Of a stretch of DNA of 47,302 nt, positions 28,000 through 36,072 are shown one piece after another. The DNA is from Coriobacteriaceae bacterium (GTDB lineage Bacteria > Actinomycetota > Coriobacteriia > Coriobacteriales > UMGS124). Location of the stretch: the NCBI GenBank assembly GCA_019421015.1, contig JAHZGC010000030.1, positions 1 through 47,302 on the forward strand. The letters run 5' to 3'. The notes beneath the pieces were generated by a model, which was not told the origin of the DNA, ran no database searches, and saw only the letters and a list, made by a program, of their open reading frames with translations. Positions within the stretch are counted from its first letter, which is position 1. The number at the start of each line of letters is the position of its first letter. A program made the translations under genes and the position numbers.

Positions 28000-28123
28000 C
28001 GGTCGAGCGTTTTGGTTGCCGCACCCGCGCGCATCTCTCGCTTTTCAGGCTTTTGGCGCCGCTGCATACTCCTTGCCGACACGCGGGCCGTCGCCTGCAT
28101 CGCCACAGACAAGGGGAGAAGCT

Positions 28124-29845
28124 ATGAGCATCACGCGCAGCCAGTTTGTAAAAGGAGCGGCCACCGGTATTGTGGGTACCGGACTTGCCGCCGCCACTGC
28201 CTGGGCCGATGAACCCACCCAGGCTCCGGCCGCCCGGGGTATGACCGCCGCCGACTGGGAAGGAACGTGGTCCTTCGAGATTGCCCCCGAGCCCATTACT
28301 GACTTCGCTCAGACCTATGAGACCGAACTCATTGTGGTGGGCGAGGGCTACTCGGGCCTCTGCTGCGCCTGCTCCGCAGCCCAGCGCGGCGTTAAGACCA
28401 TGATCGTGACCGGCTCCACCGCTCCTACCTGCCGCGGCGGTTCGAACAACGCCACCTACAGCCGCGTGATGGAGGCTGCCGGCATTGCCCGCGAGGACTT
28501 TGATATCGAGAACGTCTATCAGGAAGAGATGATTACGGCCAATAGCGGTCGTGTCGATATGACGAAGTGGTCGCGCTATGCCAACAGCTCAGAAGAGGCC
28601 ATGAACTGGATCCTCGACATCGTCGAAGCTCGCGGTTATTCGGCCTGCCTTGAGGGTTGCAACACCGACCCCGATGACCCGCGCAGCCCCACCACGATGT
28701 TCCCGGCCTCCCACTGCTTCATCAGCGAGGACCTCACGTTTGCCGGTATCGGTCAGATTTTTGCGGTCAACAGCCTCGAAGACGAGTTCAAGCAGAACGG
28801 CGGCGAGGTCTTCAACGGGCATGTGGCCAGGCAGCTCACTCGTGGTGGCGTGGCCAACGGTACCGAGGGGCGGGTCGACGGCGTGATCGCCCAGAACCCC
28901 GACGGCGACTACGTGCTGTTCAAGGCTACCAGGGCCGTGGTGCTTGCCACCGGCGACTTCTCGCGCGACCGCGACATGCTCGCCAAGTACTGCCCTCAGG
29001 CCATCGAGTTCGTGGACTGGGACAAGGCCGCCTATTGGGATGAGGAGGAGGGCTACGACTACGGGCTGCATCCCGATGAGAGCGCCGGCCTCTACCATGG
29101 CGACGGCCACAAGATGGGCCTGTGGGTAGGCGCCGCTTGGCAGCACACCAACCCCTGTGCAATGAACGTGCAGGGTAGCTGGGTCTGTTCCACCCAGCCC
29201 TACGGCAGCCATCGCGGCCTTGTGGTCAACAATCGCGGCATCCGCTATTCCAATGAGGATGCCAACGCCGGCTTCGTGGCCCAGGCCCAGCACATGCAGC
29301 CCGACCGCCAGTCCTGCTGCATCTGGGGCCTCAACTATGCCGAGGACGCCGCCCCCTGGCACTCCTTCGGGCAGCACCACGGCGACGACGCCATTGCCCC
29401 CGAAGCTGTTGTGGCCGGTTGGGACGAGAACGTCGAGGCGGGCCTCTACTTCAAGGCCGACACCATCGAGGAGCTTGCCGAGGCCCTGAGTCTGCCCGTG
29501 GAGCAGACCGTGGCTACGGTGAATCGCTATAACGAGCTTTGCGACGGCGGCCGCGACCTGGACTTCTTTAAGAAGGCCCGCTATATGGTGCGCATCGATC
29601 CGCCCTACTACGGTGCCTATAACACGCTGCCCCAGTTTTTTACGGTGCATGGCGGCCTGCGCACCAACACCGACATGCAGGTTTGTGATGTCAACGACAA
29701 CCCCATCCCCGGCCTCTACAACGTGGGCACCATGGTGGGCGACTTCTTCACGAACATCTACACCTTCCGCATCCAGGGCCAGTCGTACGGCTCGTGCCTG
29801 ACCTTTGGCTACCTCACCGGCAAATACATAGCCGAGAACGAGTAG
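28124..29845 (+). CDS. FAD-dependent reductase of the fumarate-reductase family (2), degenerate Tat motif
   Basis: A 573-residue flavoprotein with N-terminal signal ITRSQFVKGAATGIVG. The twin-arginine motif has only one Arg, with Ser in the second position, so export by Tat is uncertain. FAD-binding features are LIVVGEGYSGLCCACSAAQRG and the C-terminal IPGLYNVGTMVGDFF. There is no FMN-binding domain and no linked cytochrome gene. The start follows AAGGGGAGAAGCT. It lies 124 bases downstream of the LysR gene and is followed by a strong hairpin. The substrate is unknown; it is a distant relative of the other flavoproteins in the window rather than a recent copy. Confidence 0.85.
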   Translation: MSITRSQFVKGAATGIVGTGLAAATAWADEPTQAPAARGMTAADWEGTWSFEIAPEPITDFAQTYETELIVVGEGYSGLCCACSAAQRGVKTMIVTGSTAPTCRGGSNNATYSRVMEAAGIAREDFDIENVYQEEMITANSGRVDMTKWSRYANSSEEAMNWILDIVEARGYSACLEGCNTDPDDPRSPTTMFPASHCFISEDLTFAGIGQIFAVNSLEDEFKQNGGEVFNGHVARQLTRGGVANGTEGRVDGVIAQNPDGDYVLFKATRAVVLATGDFSRDRDMLAKYCPQAIEFVDWDKAAYWDEEEGYDYGLHPDESAGLYHGDGHKMGLWVGAAWQHTNPCAMNVQGSWVCSTQPYGSHRGLVVNNRGIRYSNEDANAGFVAQAQHMQPDRQSCCIWGLNYAEDAAPWHSFGQHHGDDAIAPEAVVAGWDENVEAGLYFKADTIEELAEALSLPVEQTVATVNRYNELCDGGRDLDFFKKARYMVRIDPPYYGAYNTLPQFFTVHGGLRTNTDMQVCDVNDNPIPGLYNVGTMVGDFFTNIYTFRIQGQSYGSCLTFGYLTGKYIAENE

Positions 29846-29865
29846 GGAATAACCCTATAAGGCAA

Positions 29866-29901
29866 GGGCCCGTCTTCCGAGGTGTGCTCGGGGGCGGGCC
29901 C
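29866..29901. terminator. Hairpin terminator between convergent flavoprotein 2 and MFS genes
   Basis: GGGCCCG (29866-29872) pairs with CGGGCCC (29895-29901), and inner CCGAG/CTCGG closes a 5-base loop. There is no T run. It lies 20 bases after the flavoprotein stop. Confidence 0.6.
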
Positions 29902-30039
29902 TCACGTTGGGTGCCTCTCCATCTCCGACGCTTCCTTTACTGACTGCCAGCCTCCAACCCCCGATACGCAGATAGACGAGGCGTCGCATGTCCGAACAGT
30001 CCCGAATTGTGATTTGGCGGCAACTAAAGCGACAAAGCC

Positions 30040-30095
30040 ACAGGAGGTTTGAGGAGAAGCTCGCATCGGGTGAACCTTGTGGCGGGGAGGGGCTG
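30040..30095. repeat. ~56-nt motif, second copy
   Basis: Aligned without gaps to 26875-26930, about three quarters of positions match, including ACAGG, GGTTTG, GAGAA, CTC and TGAACCTTG. It can fold as a stem between CCACA..AGGTT and AACCT..TGTGG. It lies between convergent genes, so its role is unclear. Confidence 0.5.
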
Positions 30096-30128
30096 TTGGG
30101 GTTGTAGACGCATGCGGACGTGCGCCGG

Positions 30129-31313
30129 TTACGTCTCTGCGACCTCCTTGACTGCTCGCCGATTGGGACGTATCCCGCGCAGCACGAACAGCTCCACCAC
30201 AAAGGCGCATCCCACACACCCTGCGGCCACAAAGGGCAGCACCGCCAGCGGGGCGTTAAGGATGATGGCGCCTCCCATGGCCGATCCCAAGGCGCTCCCC
30301 AGCTGCATACCCGAGCCCGAGAGCGCGATGGCCATAGGGGCCGATGAACCGGCGATACGGGTGAGCAGCAGGTTTTGGGCGGGCACAAACGACCAGTCAA
30401 AAACCACCCAGAGGCATAGGGCCACCGCAAGGGCCAGGGGCACGTTGTAAAGCAGCCCCACGGCCAGCAGGCAGACGCCCTGCATCGACAGGGCAATCGG
30501 AATGGTGGTGGTGCATCCAAAGCGGTCGCTCACCCAGCCGCTGCCCTTGGAGCCCACGATGCTCATGAGCCCCGCTACCAGCAGCACGGTGCTCACAGCA
30601 TGGCCCTCGGGGCCAAAAACGCTTTCGAGGAAGGGCGTCACATAGGTGTAGAAAACGGCAAACCCCGTGTTCATGACCATCATGACCACGATGGCCACGG
30701 CCACCACGGGGTTGGCGAGCGGGGCAAAGCGCTCTCGCAGGCTCGCTTGGGCGCCGGCGGCCACGTTGCCCGGCAAAAGGCGCGAGAGCGCGGCTGCGGC
30801 ACCGGATGCAAAGACGCCCAGGGCCAGGTAGAACCAGTGCCAGTCCATATAGACCACGAGCGTGCGCGCCATCGGCATGGCGAGCACCTGCGAAAGGCTG
30901 AATCCAAGCATGACGTTGGAGAGGGCACTTCCCTCGTGGCCCGGTTCGGCCAGCTTGGTCGCCATGGCCGTGGCGGTGGAGGTGAACGTTCCGTTGCCGG
31001 CACCCATGGCCACGCGGGCGGCCAAAAGGGCGGCGTAACTCGAGGTGCTGCCCATCACGAGCATGCCCGCCGCCATGAGGACGAGGCCCAGCACCAGCTG
31101 GGAGCGTTGTGTCCAACGACTGGTGAGCACCAGGATGGCCGGCGTCCCCAACGCACTCGACAGGCCGAACACCGTTACGAGCTGGCCCACTTCTGTCAGG
31201 GTGACGCCTGCTGATGCCGCGATGCGGTCGGGCACGCCCAGGATGAACTGCTGCGAGCAGCTCAGCATGAAGCAACATGTCGCCAACAGCCACACCACGC
31301 GACTTCCGCGCAT
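30129..31313 (-). CDS. Major facilitator superfamily transporter
   Basis: A 394-residue membrane protein with about 12 hydrophobic helices. MFS signs are the loop between helices 2 and 3 (TSRWTQRSQLVLG) and the central WVSDRFGCTT motif (a D-x-R-x-G type loop between helices 8 and 9). The overall pattern resembles the DHA1/AraJ group of drug or sugar efflux permeases rather than the oxalate-formate antiporter. An in-frame ATG at 31367 would add 18 residues; 31313 is preferred because it starts just before the first helix and has AAAGGGG upstream. It is divergent from the CoA-transferase gene; a shared function is possible but unproven. Confidence 0.8.
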   Translation of the reverse strand: MRGSRVVWLLATCCFMLSCSQQFILGVPDRIAASAGVTLTEVGQLVTVFGLSSALGTPAILVLTSRWTQRSQLVLGLVLMAAGMLVMGSTSSYAALLAARVAMGAGNGTFTSTATAMATKLAEPGHEGSALSNVMLGFSLSQVLAMPMARTLVVYMDWHWFYLALGVFASGAAAALSRLLPGNVAAGAQASLRERFAPLANPVVAVAIVVMMVMNTGFAVFYTYVTPFLESVFGPEGHAVSTVLLVAGLMSIVGSKGSGWVSDRFGCTTTIPIALSMQGVCLLAVGLLYNVPLALAVALCLWVVFDWSFVPAQNLLLTRIAGSSAPMAIALSGSGMQLGSALGSAMGGAIILNAPLAVLPFVAAGCVGCAFVVELFVLRGIRPNRRAVKEVAET

Positions 31314-31637
31314 CTCCCCGTGCCCCTTTACCCTCGAGCAGCCGCCCGTAGGCGGCCACACGGCCATGCAAGTCTGTCTATGCTAGCGCGTTTTAGTGCG
31401 CCGTGCGGCGGATACCTCCAAGGCGGTGCGACGGCGGCGGCCTGCGGCTGGTCGCATCCCGCCACTTCGCCTTGTGGCCATAATGCTTCCGAGAGTTTCT
31501 TCATGGTGAAATATATTATAAAAATAGGAAACTTTATGTGGCCCCGGTGCCGAGGACAGATTTCTGGGCACCCCGGGCATACACCCAGCAGCTTGGTTGG
31601 ACAGTTGGGTTCGGCCACGTTCGAAACGAGGTGTCTT
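31314..31637. promoter_or_regulatory. Divergent intergenic region MFS / CoA-transferase
   Basis: A 324-base region containing an AT-rich stretch (ATATATTATAAAAATAGG near 31510) that is a likely promoter zone for the CoA-transferase gene. No gene was recognised in it. Confidence 0.4.
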
Positions 31638-32912
31638 ATGACTGCTCCCCTTGAGGGCATTAAGGTTGTGGACTGGACCGAGGTGCAGTCCGGGCCGTCC
31701 TGCACGCAGATGCTGGCCTGGTTCGGTGCCGAGGTGATCAAGATCGAGCGCCCTGGCGGCGGCGACCCCACCCGTGCCGAGATGCGCGACATCCCTAACT
31801 CCGACAGCCTCTACTTTTTGCAGCTGAACTCCGACAAGAAGTCGCTGACGCTCAACTGCAAGACGCCTGAGGGCAAGAAGATCCTGACCGACCTGCTCAA
31901 GGACGCCGACATTTTTGTTGAGAACATCGGCCCCGGCGACGTCGAGAAGATGGGCTTTGGCTGGGACGACGTCCACAAGCTCAACCCGCGCCTGATCATG
32001 GGCTCCATCAAAGGCTTTAACCCTGGGTCGCGCTTTGAGCATGTGAAGGCCTTTGAGCCGGTGGCTCAGTGCGCCGGGGGCGCCGCCACCGCGACCGGCT
32101 GGTTCTCGGGCCCCGACAACATCCCCACGCAGTCGGGTGCCGCCCTGGGCGACTCCAACTCGGGCATGCACCTGCTCATTGGCCTGCTTGCGGCCCTGTG
32201 TCAGCGCGAGCGCACGGGCGAGGGCTGCTACGTGTACCAGTCGATGCAGAATGCCGTGCTCAACCTCTGCCGCATCAAGCTGCGCGACCAGCTGATCCTC
32301 GATAAGCTCGGCAAGCTGGACTACTACGCGTGCGCCAGCCCCGACTACAAGTGGGGCAAGGCCATCCCGCGCCCGGCCAACGCCGAGGGCGGCCTGGTGC
32401 TCGGCTGGTGCTACAAGGCCAAGGGCTGGGAGACCGACCCCAACGCCTACGTGTACATCGTGGTACAGCAGTCGGCCAAGGGCTTCGAGACCTTCTGCAA
32501 CGCCCTGGGCTTCCAGGACTGGCTCACCAACCCCGACTTCAACACCGCCGAGGCCCGCGACATGCACAAGCAGCAGGTCTACGCCCGCATCGAGGAGTGG
32601 ACCAAGCAGTACGACAAGTACACCATCACCGACATGCTCGGCAAGGCCGGCGTGCCCGTGGGTCCGGTCATGGACTGGTACGAGCTCGAGAACGACCAGG
32701 AGCTCAACGCCGACGGCACCATCTCGACCGTGGAGCAACCCGGCGTGCGTGGCAGCTTCAAGACCATCGGCATGCCCATGTTCTTCTCGAACTGGAAGCC
32801 CGAGTACGGCCCTGCGCCCGAGCTCGGCGCCAACAACGAGGAGATCCTCGAGGGCCTGGGCTACACGGCCGACCAGATCGCCCAGCTCAAGACCCAGGGC
32901 GTCATCGAGTAA
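31638..32912 (+). CDS. CaiB/BaiF family CoA-transferase, formyl-CoA:oxalate CoA-transferase-like
   Basis: A class III CoA-transferase of 424 residues that closely resembles formyl-CoA:oxalate CoA-transferase (Frc). Shared blocks are VQSGPSCTQMLAWFGAEVIK, ALGDSNSGMHLLIGLLAAL with the catalytic Asp172 (Asp169 in Oxalobacter Frc), QNAVLNLCRIKLRDQ, and GWETDPNAYVY. In place of the Gly-rich loop of Frc (NAGGGGQPGW) it has NAEGGLVLGW, which may change substrate choice. No oxalyl-CoA decarboxylase (oxc), the usual partner, is in the window. A role in oxalate or another dicarboxylate is likely but not certain, so no symbol is given. It ends at a good terminator. Confidence 0.85.
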   Translation: MTAPLEGIKVVDWTEVQSGPSCTQMLAWFGAEVIKIERPGGGDPTRAEMRDIPNSDSLYFLQLNSDKKSLTLNCKTPEGKKILTDLLKDADIFVENIGPGDVEKMGFGWDDVHKLNPRLIMGSIKGFNPGSRFEHVKAFEPVAQCAGGAATATGWFSGPDNIPTQSGAALGDSNSGMHLLIGLLAALCQRERTGEGCYVYQSMQNAVLNLCRIKLRDQLILDKLGKLDYYACASPDYKWGKAIPRPANAEGGLVLGWCYKAKGWETDPNAYVYIVVQQSAKGFETFCNALGFQDWLTNPDFNTAEARDMHKQQVYARIEEWTKQYDKYTITDMLGKAGVPVGPVMDWYELENDQELNADGTISTVEQPGVRGSFKTIGMPMFFSNWKPEYGPAPELGANNEEILEGLGYTADQIAQLKTQGVIE

Positions 32913-32974
32913 CGACGTTTGCGCCTGAGGGCGGCGGAGCCCGAAGGCATGACGATAGCGATAGCGCGCGACCG

Positions 32975-33011
32975 GCGCCTCCGAGTCTCTTGCGGCTCGG
33001 GGGCGCTTTTT
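32975..33011 (+). terminator. Rho-independent terminator after the CoA-transferase gene
   Basis: Arms 32975-32985 and 32996-33006 pair over 11 bases (one G.U pair) around a 10-base loop, followed by TTTTT. Confidence 0.88.
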
Positions 33012-33571
33012 GTGCGCGGCGGGTGAGGGGACGGACCGGGGGGTCGGCCTTGAAGCCCCGGCTTTCTGGGCCTTAGTCGGTCGAGCGGTAAAAGCCGAGA
33101 TGTTTCCGCGCAAAGGGAGTTCTGGCTAGGCCCGCCAGGCCCCCGATGTCCCCGATTTACCCGCAGCGGAGAATCCCCCCGTGACCAACGCCCTTCTGAA
33201 CTGCGGTTTTATCGGGGTTGCCCCCAGGTTCGGCTCCCCACCCGCCTGGAAAGGCCCCCCGCTGCCCCCGACGGACCGCCGGCGCCTAGCCAGAACCCCG
33301 ATCTTGCGGCTCTATCTCGGGGTTCGCTGTATCGGGAGGGGGTGGGGTGTTGGCGTGGGCGTTTACATTCAGGTCTGCGACAACCTGGATTCCAAGGCGG
33401 CTTTTGAGCGAGAATTAAGCCCCTGCGCAAGCTCGTCGGCTTGTTTCCCAAGTTGCCGCTTACTGCCGATCGCCTGCGCACGGGTTATACGCCGGACGAC
33501 CGCGGGGTCGTTCATGGCATCGGCTGGCTTAGGGAACAGGCGTTGGTAGGACTTCGGTAGAGAGGACCCCC
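33012..33571. other. Long unassigned region upstream of the GNAT gene
   Basis: About 560 bases with no convincing plus-strand gene. A perfect 9-bp stem GAACCCCGA (33293-33301) with TCGGGGTTC (33317-33325) lies in the middle, and TATCGGGGTT occurs again near 33210. On the minus strand a protein-like short frame runs through 33369-33550. It could hold a small RNA or gene debris. Confidence 0.35.
33369..33550 (-). pseudogene. Possible gene remnant, minus strand
   Basis: The frame ending at 33369 reads plausibly as protein, with segments NDPAVVRRITRAQAIGSKRQ and LGKQADELAQGLNSRSK, rich in Arg, Lys, Gln and Ala and unlike the low-complexity shadow frames nearby. It has no good ribosome-binding site and runs upstream into the GNAT gene, so it is more likely a fragment than an intact gene. 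No family is recognised. Confidence 0.25.
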
Positions 33572-34063
33572 GTGAACATCGAGGTGCGCGCATGCGAGCC
33601 GGCGGACGTGCCCGCCATGACCGCGATCTGGAACGAGGTCGTGGAGGACGGAGTGGCGTTTCCGCAGACGGAACCCCTTGCTGCCGACGAAGCCGAGGCC
33701 TTCTTCGCAAGCCAGACCTTTACGGGCGTTGCCGTGGATCGGGATACGGAAGAGGTCCTGGGGCTCTACACCCTGCACCCCAACAACATCGGCCGCTGCG
33801 GGCATCTGTGCAACGCGAGCTATGCGGTGGCCTCTGCTGCCCGGGGCCAGCGGGTGGGGGAGCGCCTGGTAACCCACTGCTTGGCCCAGGCGTCGCTTTG
33901 CGGATTTAGGATCCTGCAGTTCAACGCTGTGGTCGCCACCAACGAGCGCGCCCGCAGGCTCTACGAGCGGCTGGGCTTCGTGAGCCTGGGCACGATTCCG
34001 GGTGGCTTCCTCATGAAAGACGGCCACTACGAGGACATCTGCCTGTACTACCACGAGCTGTAG
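33572..34063 (+). CDS. GNAT-family N-acetyltransferase
   Basis: A 163-residue acetyltransferase that transfers the acetyl group of acetyl-CoA to an amine. The acetyl-CoA-binding region is visible as SAARGQRVGERLVTHCL (the R-x-x-G-x-G/A type pyrophosphate loop), followed by FNAVVATNERARRLYERLGF, the usual motif A/B end of the fold. The N-terminus EVRACEPADVPAMTAIWNE is also typical. The start is GTG, preceded by AGAGAGG. The acceptor is unknown; such enzymes often acetylate amino acids, antibiotics or protein N-termini. Confidence 0.88.
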   Translation: MNIEVRACEPADVPAMTAIWNEVVEDGVAFPQTEPLAADEAEAFFASQTFTGVAVDRDTEEVLGLYTLHPNNIGRCGHLCNASYAVASAARGQRVGERLVTHCLAQASLCGFRILQFNAVVATNERARRLYERLGFVSLGTIPGGFLMKDGHYEDICLYYHEL

Positions 34064-34370
34064 GGCGAGACCTGCTGGTTGCGGGATGAAGCGCGGGGCG
34101 GGGCGGTGGCTGGTGGCGTCGCGAGGCGTTGCGGTGTGCCGCAATAATGCGCCGTACATTGCTCCGCAATAATAATCACTATTCACAAGGTACACGAACC
34201 TCCATTTTGCGGGCGTATTGGACGGCCGGTGGGTGACTATATAAGAGAATGATATATACGGCCCTCCAAGGTAAACTGTCCGCAAAAAAGGCACCTGCCG
34301 CCCATTGCCTTCGCGGACCAAGGTCGCCGTCGCCCCTGGTCCGCCGCCGGTCGCGAACACGGCGTGCCCC
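34064..34370. other. AT-rich intergenic island between convergent GNAT and torD genes
   Basis: 307 bases, markedly richer in A and T than the surroundings between about 34140 and 34290. It holds the perfect stem TTGCGG-TGTG-CCGCAA (34129-34144), a TATATA/TATATA pairing near 34235-34258 enclosed by GGCCG/CGGCC, and GCGGACCA/TGGTCCGC (34313-34344), which can act as a torD terminator on the minus strand with TTTTTT further on. No gene was seen. Confidence 0.4.
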
Positions 34371-35057
34371 CTACCCCAGCGCCTCAGTCAGCTCTCCAAG
34401 CAGCTGCAGGTCGCAGGCCACATAGGCCTCGAGCAGCCGGGCCGCCTCGCGGTAGAGCTCGCCGTGGGGCGCCTGCTCAACCGCCTCGGCCCACGTTCCC
34501 ACCCAAACGCCCAGGTGGTCGCTCAGGAACTCCCGCGATGCCGCAAGGGCCCCGGCTGCCGCGTCGCGGTCTCCGGCCGCCCAGGCGTCGCGGGCCCGCT
34601 CGCCCAGGCGTCGCACAAAGTCGATCTCGAGCGCCACGTGGTCGTCGGCCACGTGGGGGTAGCTCTGGGGGATAAGCCCCTGCTCCACGTAGCAGCGGCG
34701 CACGTCGAGCGTGGTCTGGCAAAACAGCGTGCCCTCCTTGCCGCGGTGCAGCGACTCCCAGGGGCCGGCTTCGGGTTTGGCGGGCCCCACGAACAGCCGG
34801 TTGTAGGCACCCTCCAATCTGTCGACGCTCGCTTCTCCCGCCCCCTGAGCGCGGGCCGCGGCCTCGGCCAGCGCGGCCAGCGGCTTCGCGCCTCGCTCTC
34901 CCATAAGCGCATCAACCAGGGTTTGCAGCTCGGTCCCCTCAAGGCTTGCAAGCAGCTCGGCCGAGGGCTCGTTGGCAAACACGCCGTAGAGGGCGCCGTA
35001 CAGCGCCGGGCGTGCGACAAGGGCGAGCTCGATGACTTCGGGGGAGATGGCGTTCAT
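34371..35057 (-). CDS. TorD/DmsD-family chaperone for the molybdoenzyme
   Basis: A 228-residue all-helical cytoplasmic chaperone of the TorD family, which binds the Tat signal of molybdopterin reductases and holds them for cofactor insertion. Visible family features are YGALYGVFANEPSAEL near the N-terminus, the central YNRLFVGP, and YPHVADDHVALEIDFVRRL, close to the TorD ExDHxxxEL-type signature. The start at 35057 follows AAAGGA; a longer frame starts at 35096 without a clear ribosome-binding site. It lies downstream of the reductase subunits on the same strand, separated by a 359-base region with large hairpins, and presumably serves the A subunit at 36073-38751. Confidence 0.9.
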   Translation of the reverse strand: MNAISPEVIELALVARPALYGALYGVFANEPSAELLASLEGTELQTLVDALMGERGAKPLAALAEAAARAQGAGEASVDRLEGAYNRLFVGPAKPEAGPWESLHRGKEGTLFCQTTLDVRRCYVEQGLIPQSYPHVADDHVALEIDFVRRLGERARDAWAAGDRDAAAGALAASREFLSDHLGVWVGTWAEAVEQAPHGELYREAARLLEAYVACDLQLLGELTEALG

Positions 35058-35182
35058 GGTCGCGGCCGTCCTTTCGTGGGTTCGAGCGCGTGTCAAGAAG
35101 GTCGTGCGCGTGGTGCTCCGGGGTTCGTGCGCGGGGTCCTGCGCGCGGGGTCCTATGCACGGCCCTCTTGATACGCGCTTGC

Positions 35183-35268
35183 TAAACGCCGGGGCTTGCC
35201 CGGGGCCTCTTTTATGGGGGAAACGGTCCGTTGTTCAAGAGGCCCCGGGGGAGAAGCCCCGGCGTTTA
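35183..35268 (-). other. 86-nt near-perfect hairpin between dmsB-like and torD-like genes
   Basis: TAAACGCCGGGGCTT (35183-35197) pairs with AAGCCCCGGCGTTTA (35254-35268), and CCGGGGCCTCTT (35200-35211) pairs with AAGAGGCCCCGG (35237-35248). That is 27 base pairs with only a small internal bulge and a 25-base loop. There is no T run. It lies within the likely operon and may set the ratio of enzyme to chaperone or stabilise the mRNA. Confidence 0.65.
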
Positions 35269-35312
35269 AGCCGGGTCTGGGTGGCGAGCGGGCGTAGGAG
35301 GCGAGCGGCGGA

Positions 35313-35369
35313 CGCAGGCGGTGGCCAAGATGGGATCGGTGGCCAAGACGCCCGCCCCCGCCGCCTGCG
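35313..35369 (-). other. Second hairpin between dmsB-like and torD-like genes
   Basis: CGCAGGCGGTGG (35313-35324) pairs with CCGCCGCCTGCG (35358-35369) over 12 bases with one G.U pair. It begins about 48 bases after the stop of the iron-sulfur subunit. The loop contains two copies of GTGGCCAAGA. Possible partial terminator or processing site. Confidence 0.45.
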
Positions 35370-35416
35370 CTCTTACCGCGCCCGCCCGCGTACCCGCCCG
35401 CCTTTGCGCGCCTGCG

Positions 35417-36055
35417 CTACACCGTCTGCGAGAGAACCTCGTGGTCGGGGTTGAGCGTGATGCCCTCGATGGCGCCGTCGGGGTTTAGGCGCGAGGGCGT
35501 GAACACCACGTTGGGGCCGGTGGAGGTGTCGCTGGTGATCGGGGCTACATAGGCCTGGTCGCCGTACTTGGCGCGGAGCTCCTCGATGTCGCCCCACTCG
35601 AGGCAGCGCATGGGGCAGGCGGCCACGCAGTAGGGCTCTTGGCCGGCGTCGATCAGATCCATGCAGAAGTCGCACTTGCGCGAGGTGCCCGACTCGGCGC
35701 TCACATAGGGAGCGCCGTAGGGACAGCTCGAAGCGCAGGAGCCGCAGCCGATGCAGGCGTCCCCGTCGCGGTAGACGATGCCGTCGCTCTCGCGCTTCTT
35801 GATGGCGCCCACGGGGCACGACTCGAGGCACAGGGGCCTGTCGCAGTGGTTGCACGCGATCGAGACCGAGTAGGCAAAGGCGTCTTTGGGGGTGTAGGCG
35901 CCCAGCTCGTCGACCTCCCAGGTGCAGTTTGCCTGGTCGTAGACGCGGCGCATCTTCTCGCCAAGGGGCAGGTTGTTCTTGTCCTTGCAGGCCACAACGC
36001 ACGCCTTGCAGCCGATGCAGATGTCAGTGTTGTGATAAAAGCCCAGCTGAGCCAT
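35417..36055 (-). CDS. DmsB-like iron-sulfur electron-transfer subunit
   Basis: A 212-residue ferredoxin-type subunit with four [4Fe-4S] cysteine groups: CIGCKACVVAC, CNHCDRPLCLESCP, CIGCGSCASSCP, and CDFCMDLIDAG..YCVAACP. This is the DmsB/PhsB/NrfC pattern, which wires a membrane quinol donor to the molybdenum subunit. The start follows AGAAGGAGGA. It begins 17 bases after the A subunit stop, so the two are one operon. No membrane anchor subunit (DmsC, NrfD) is encoded next to it, so how electrons enter from the quinone pool is not shown by this window. Confidence 0.93.
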   Translation of the reverse strand: MAQLGFYHNTDICIGCKACVVACKDKNNLPLGEKMRRVYDQANCTWEVDELGAYTPKDAFAYSVSIACNHCDRPLCLESCPVGAIKKRESDGIVYRDGDACIGCGSCASSCPYGAPYVSAESGTSRKCDFCMDLIDAGQEPYCVAACPMRCLEWGDIEELRAKYGDQAYVAPITSDTSTGPNVVFTPSRLNPDGAIEGITLNPDHEVLSQTV

Positions 36056-36072
36056 GGTGTTGATCCTCCTTC

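Noticed and set aside
30129..31313. Oxalate:formate antiporter (OxlT) beside the Frc-like gene
   Set aside because: The sequence pattern fits the DHA1/AraJ-type efflux group better, and no oxc gene supports an oxalate pathway here.
33071..33110. tRNA-like segment (GGTCGAGCGGTAAAAGCC)
   Set aside because: It resembles a D-arm by eye but no acceptor stem, anticodon arm or T-arm can be fitted around it.
33181..33549. 122-codon plus-strand frame upstream of the GNAT gene
   Set aside because: No ribosome-binding site, irregular composition and no domain; probably chance.
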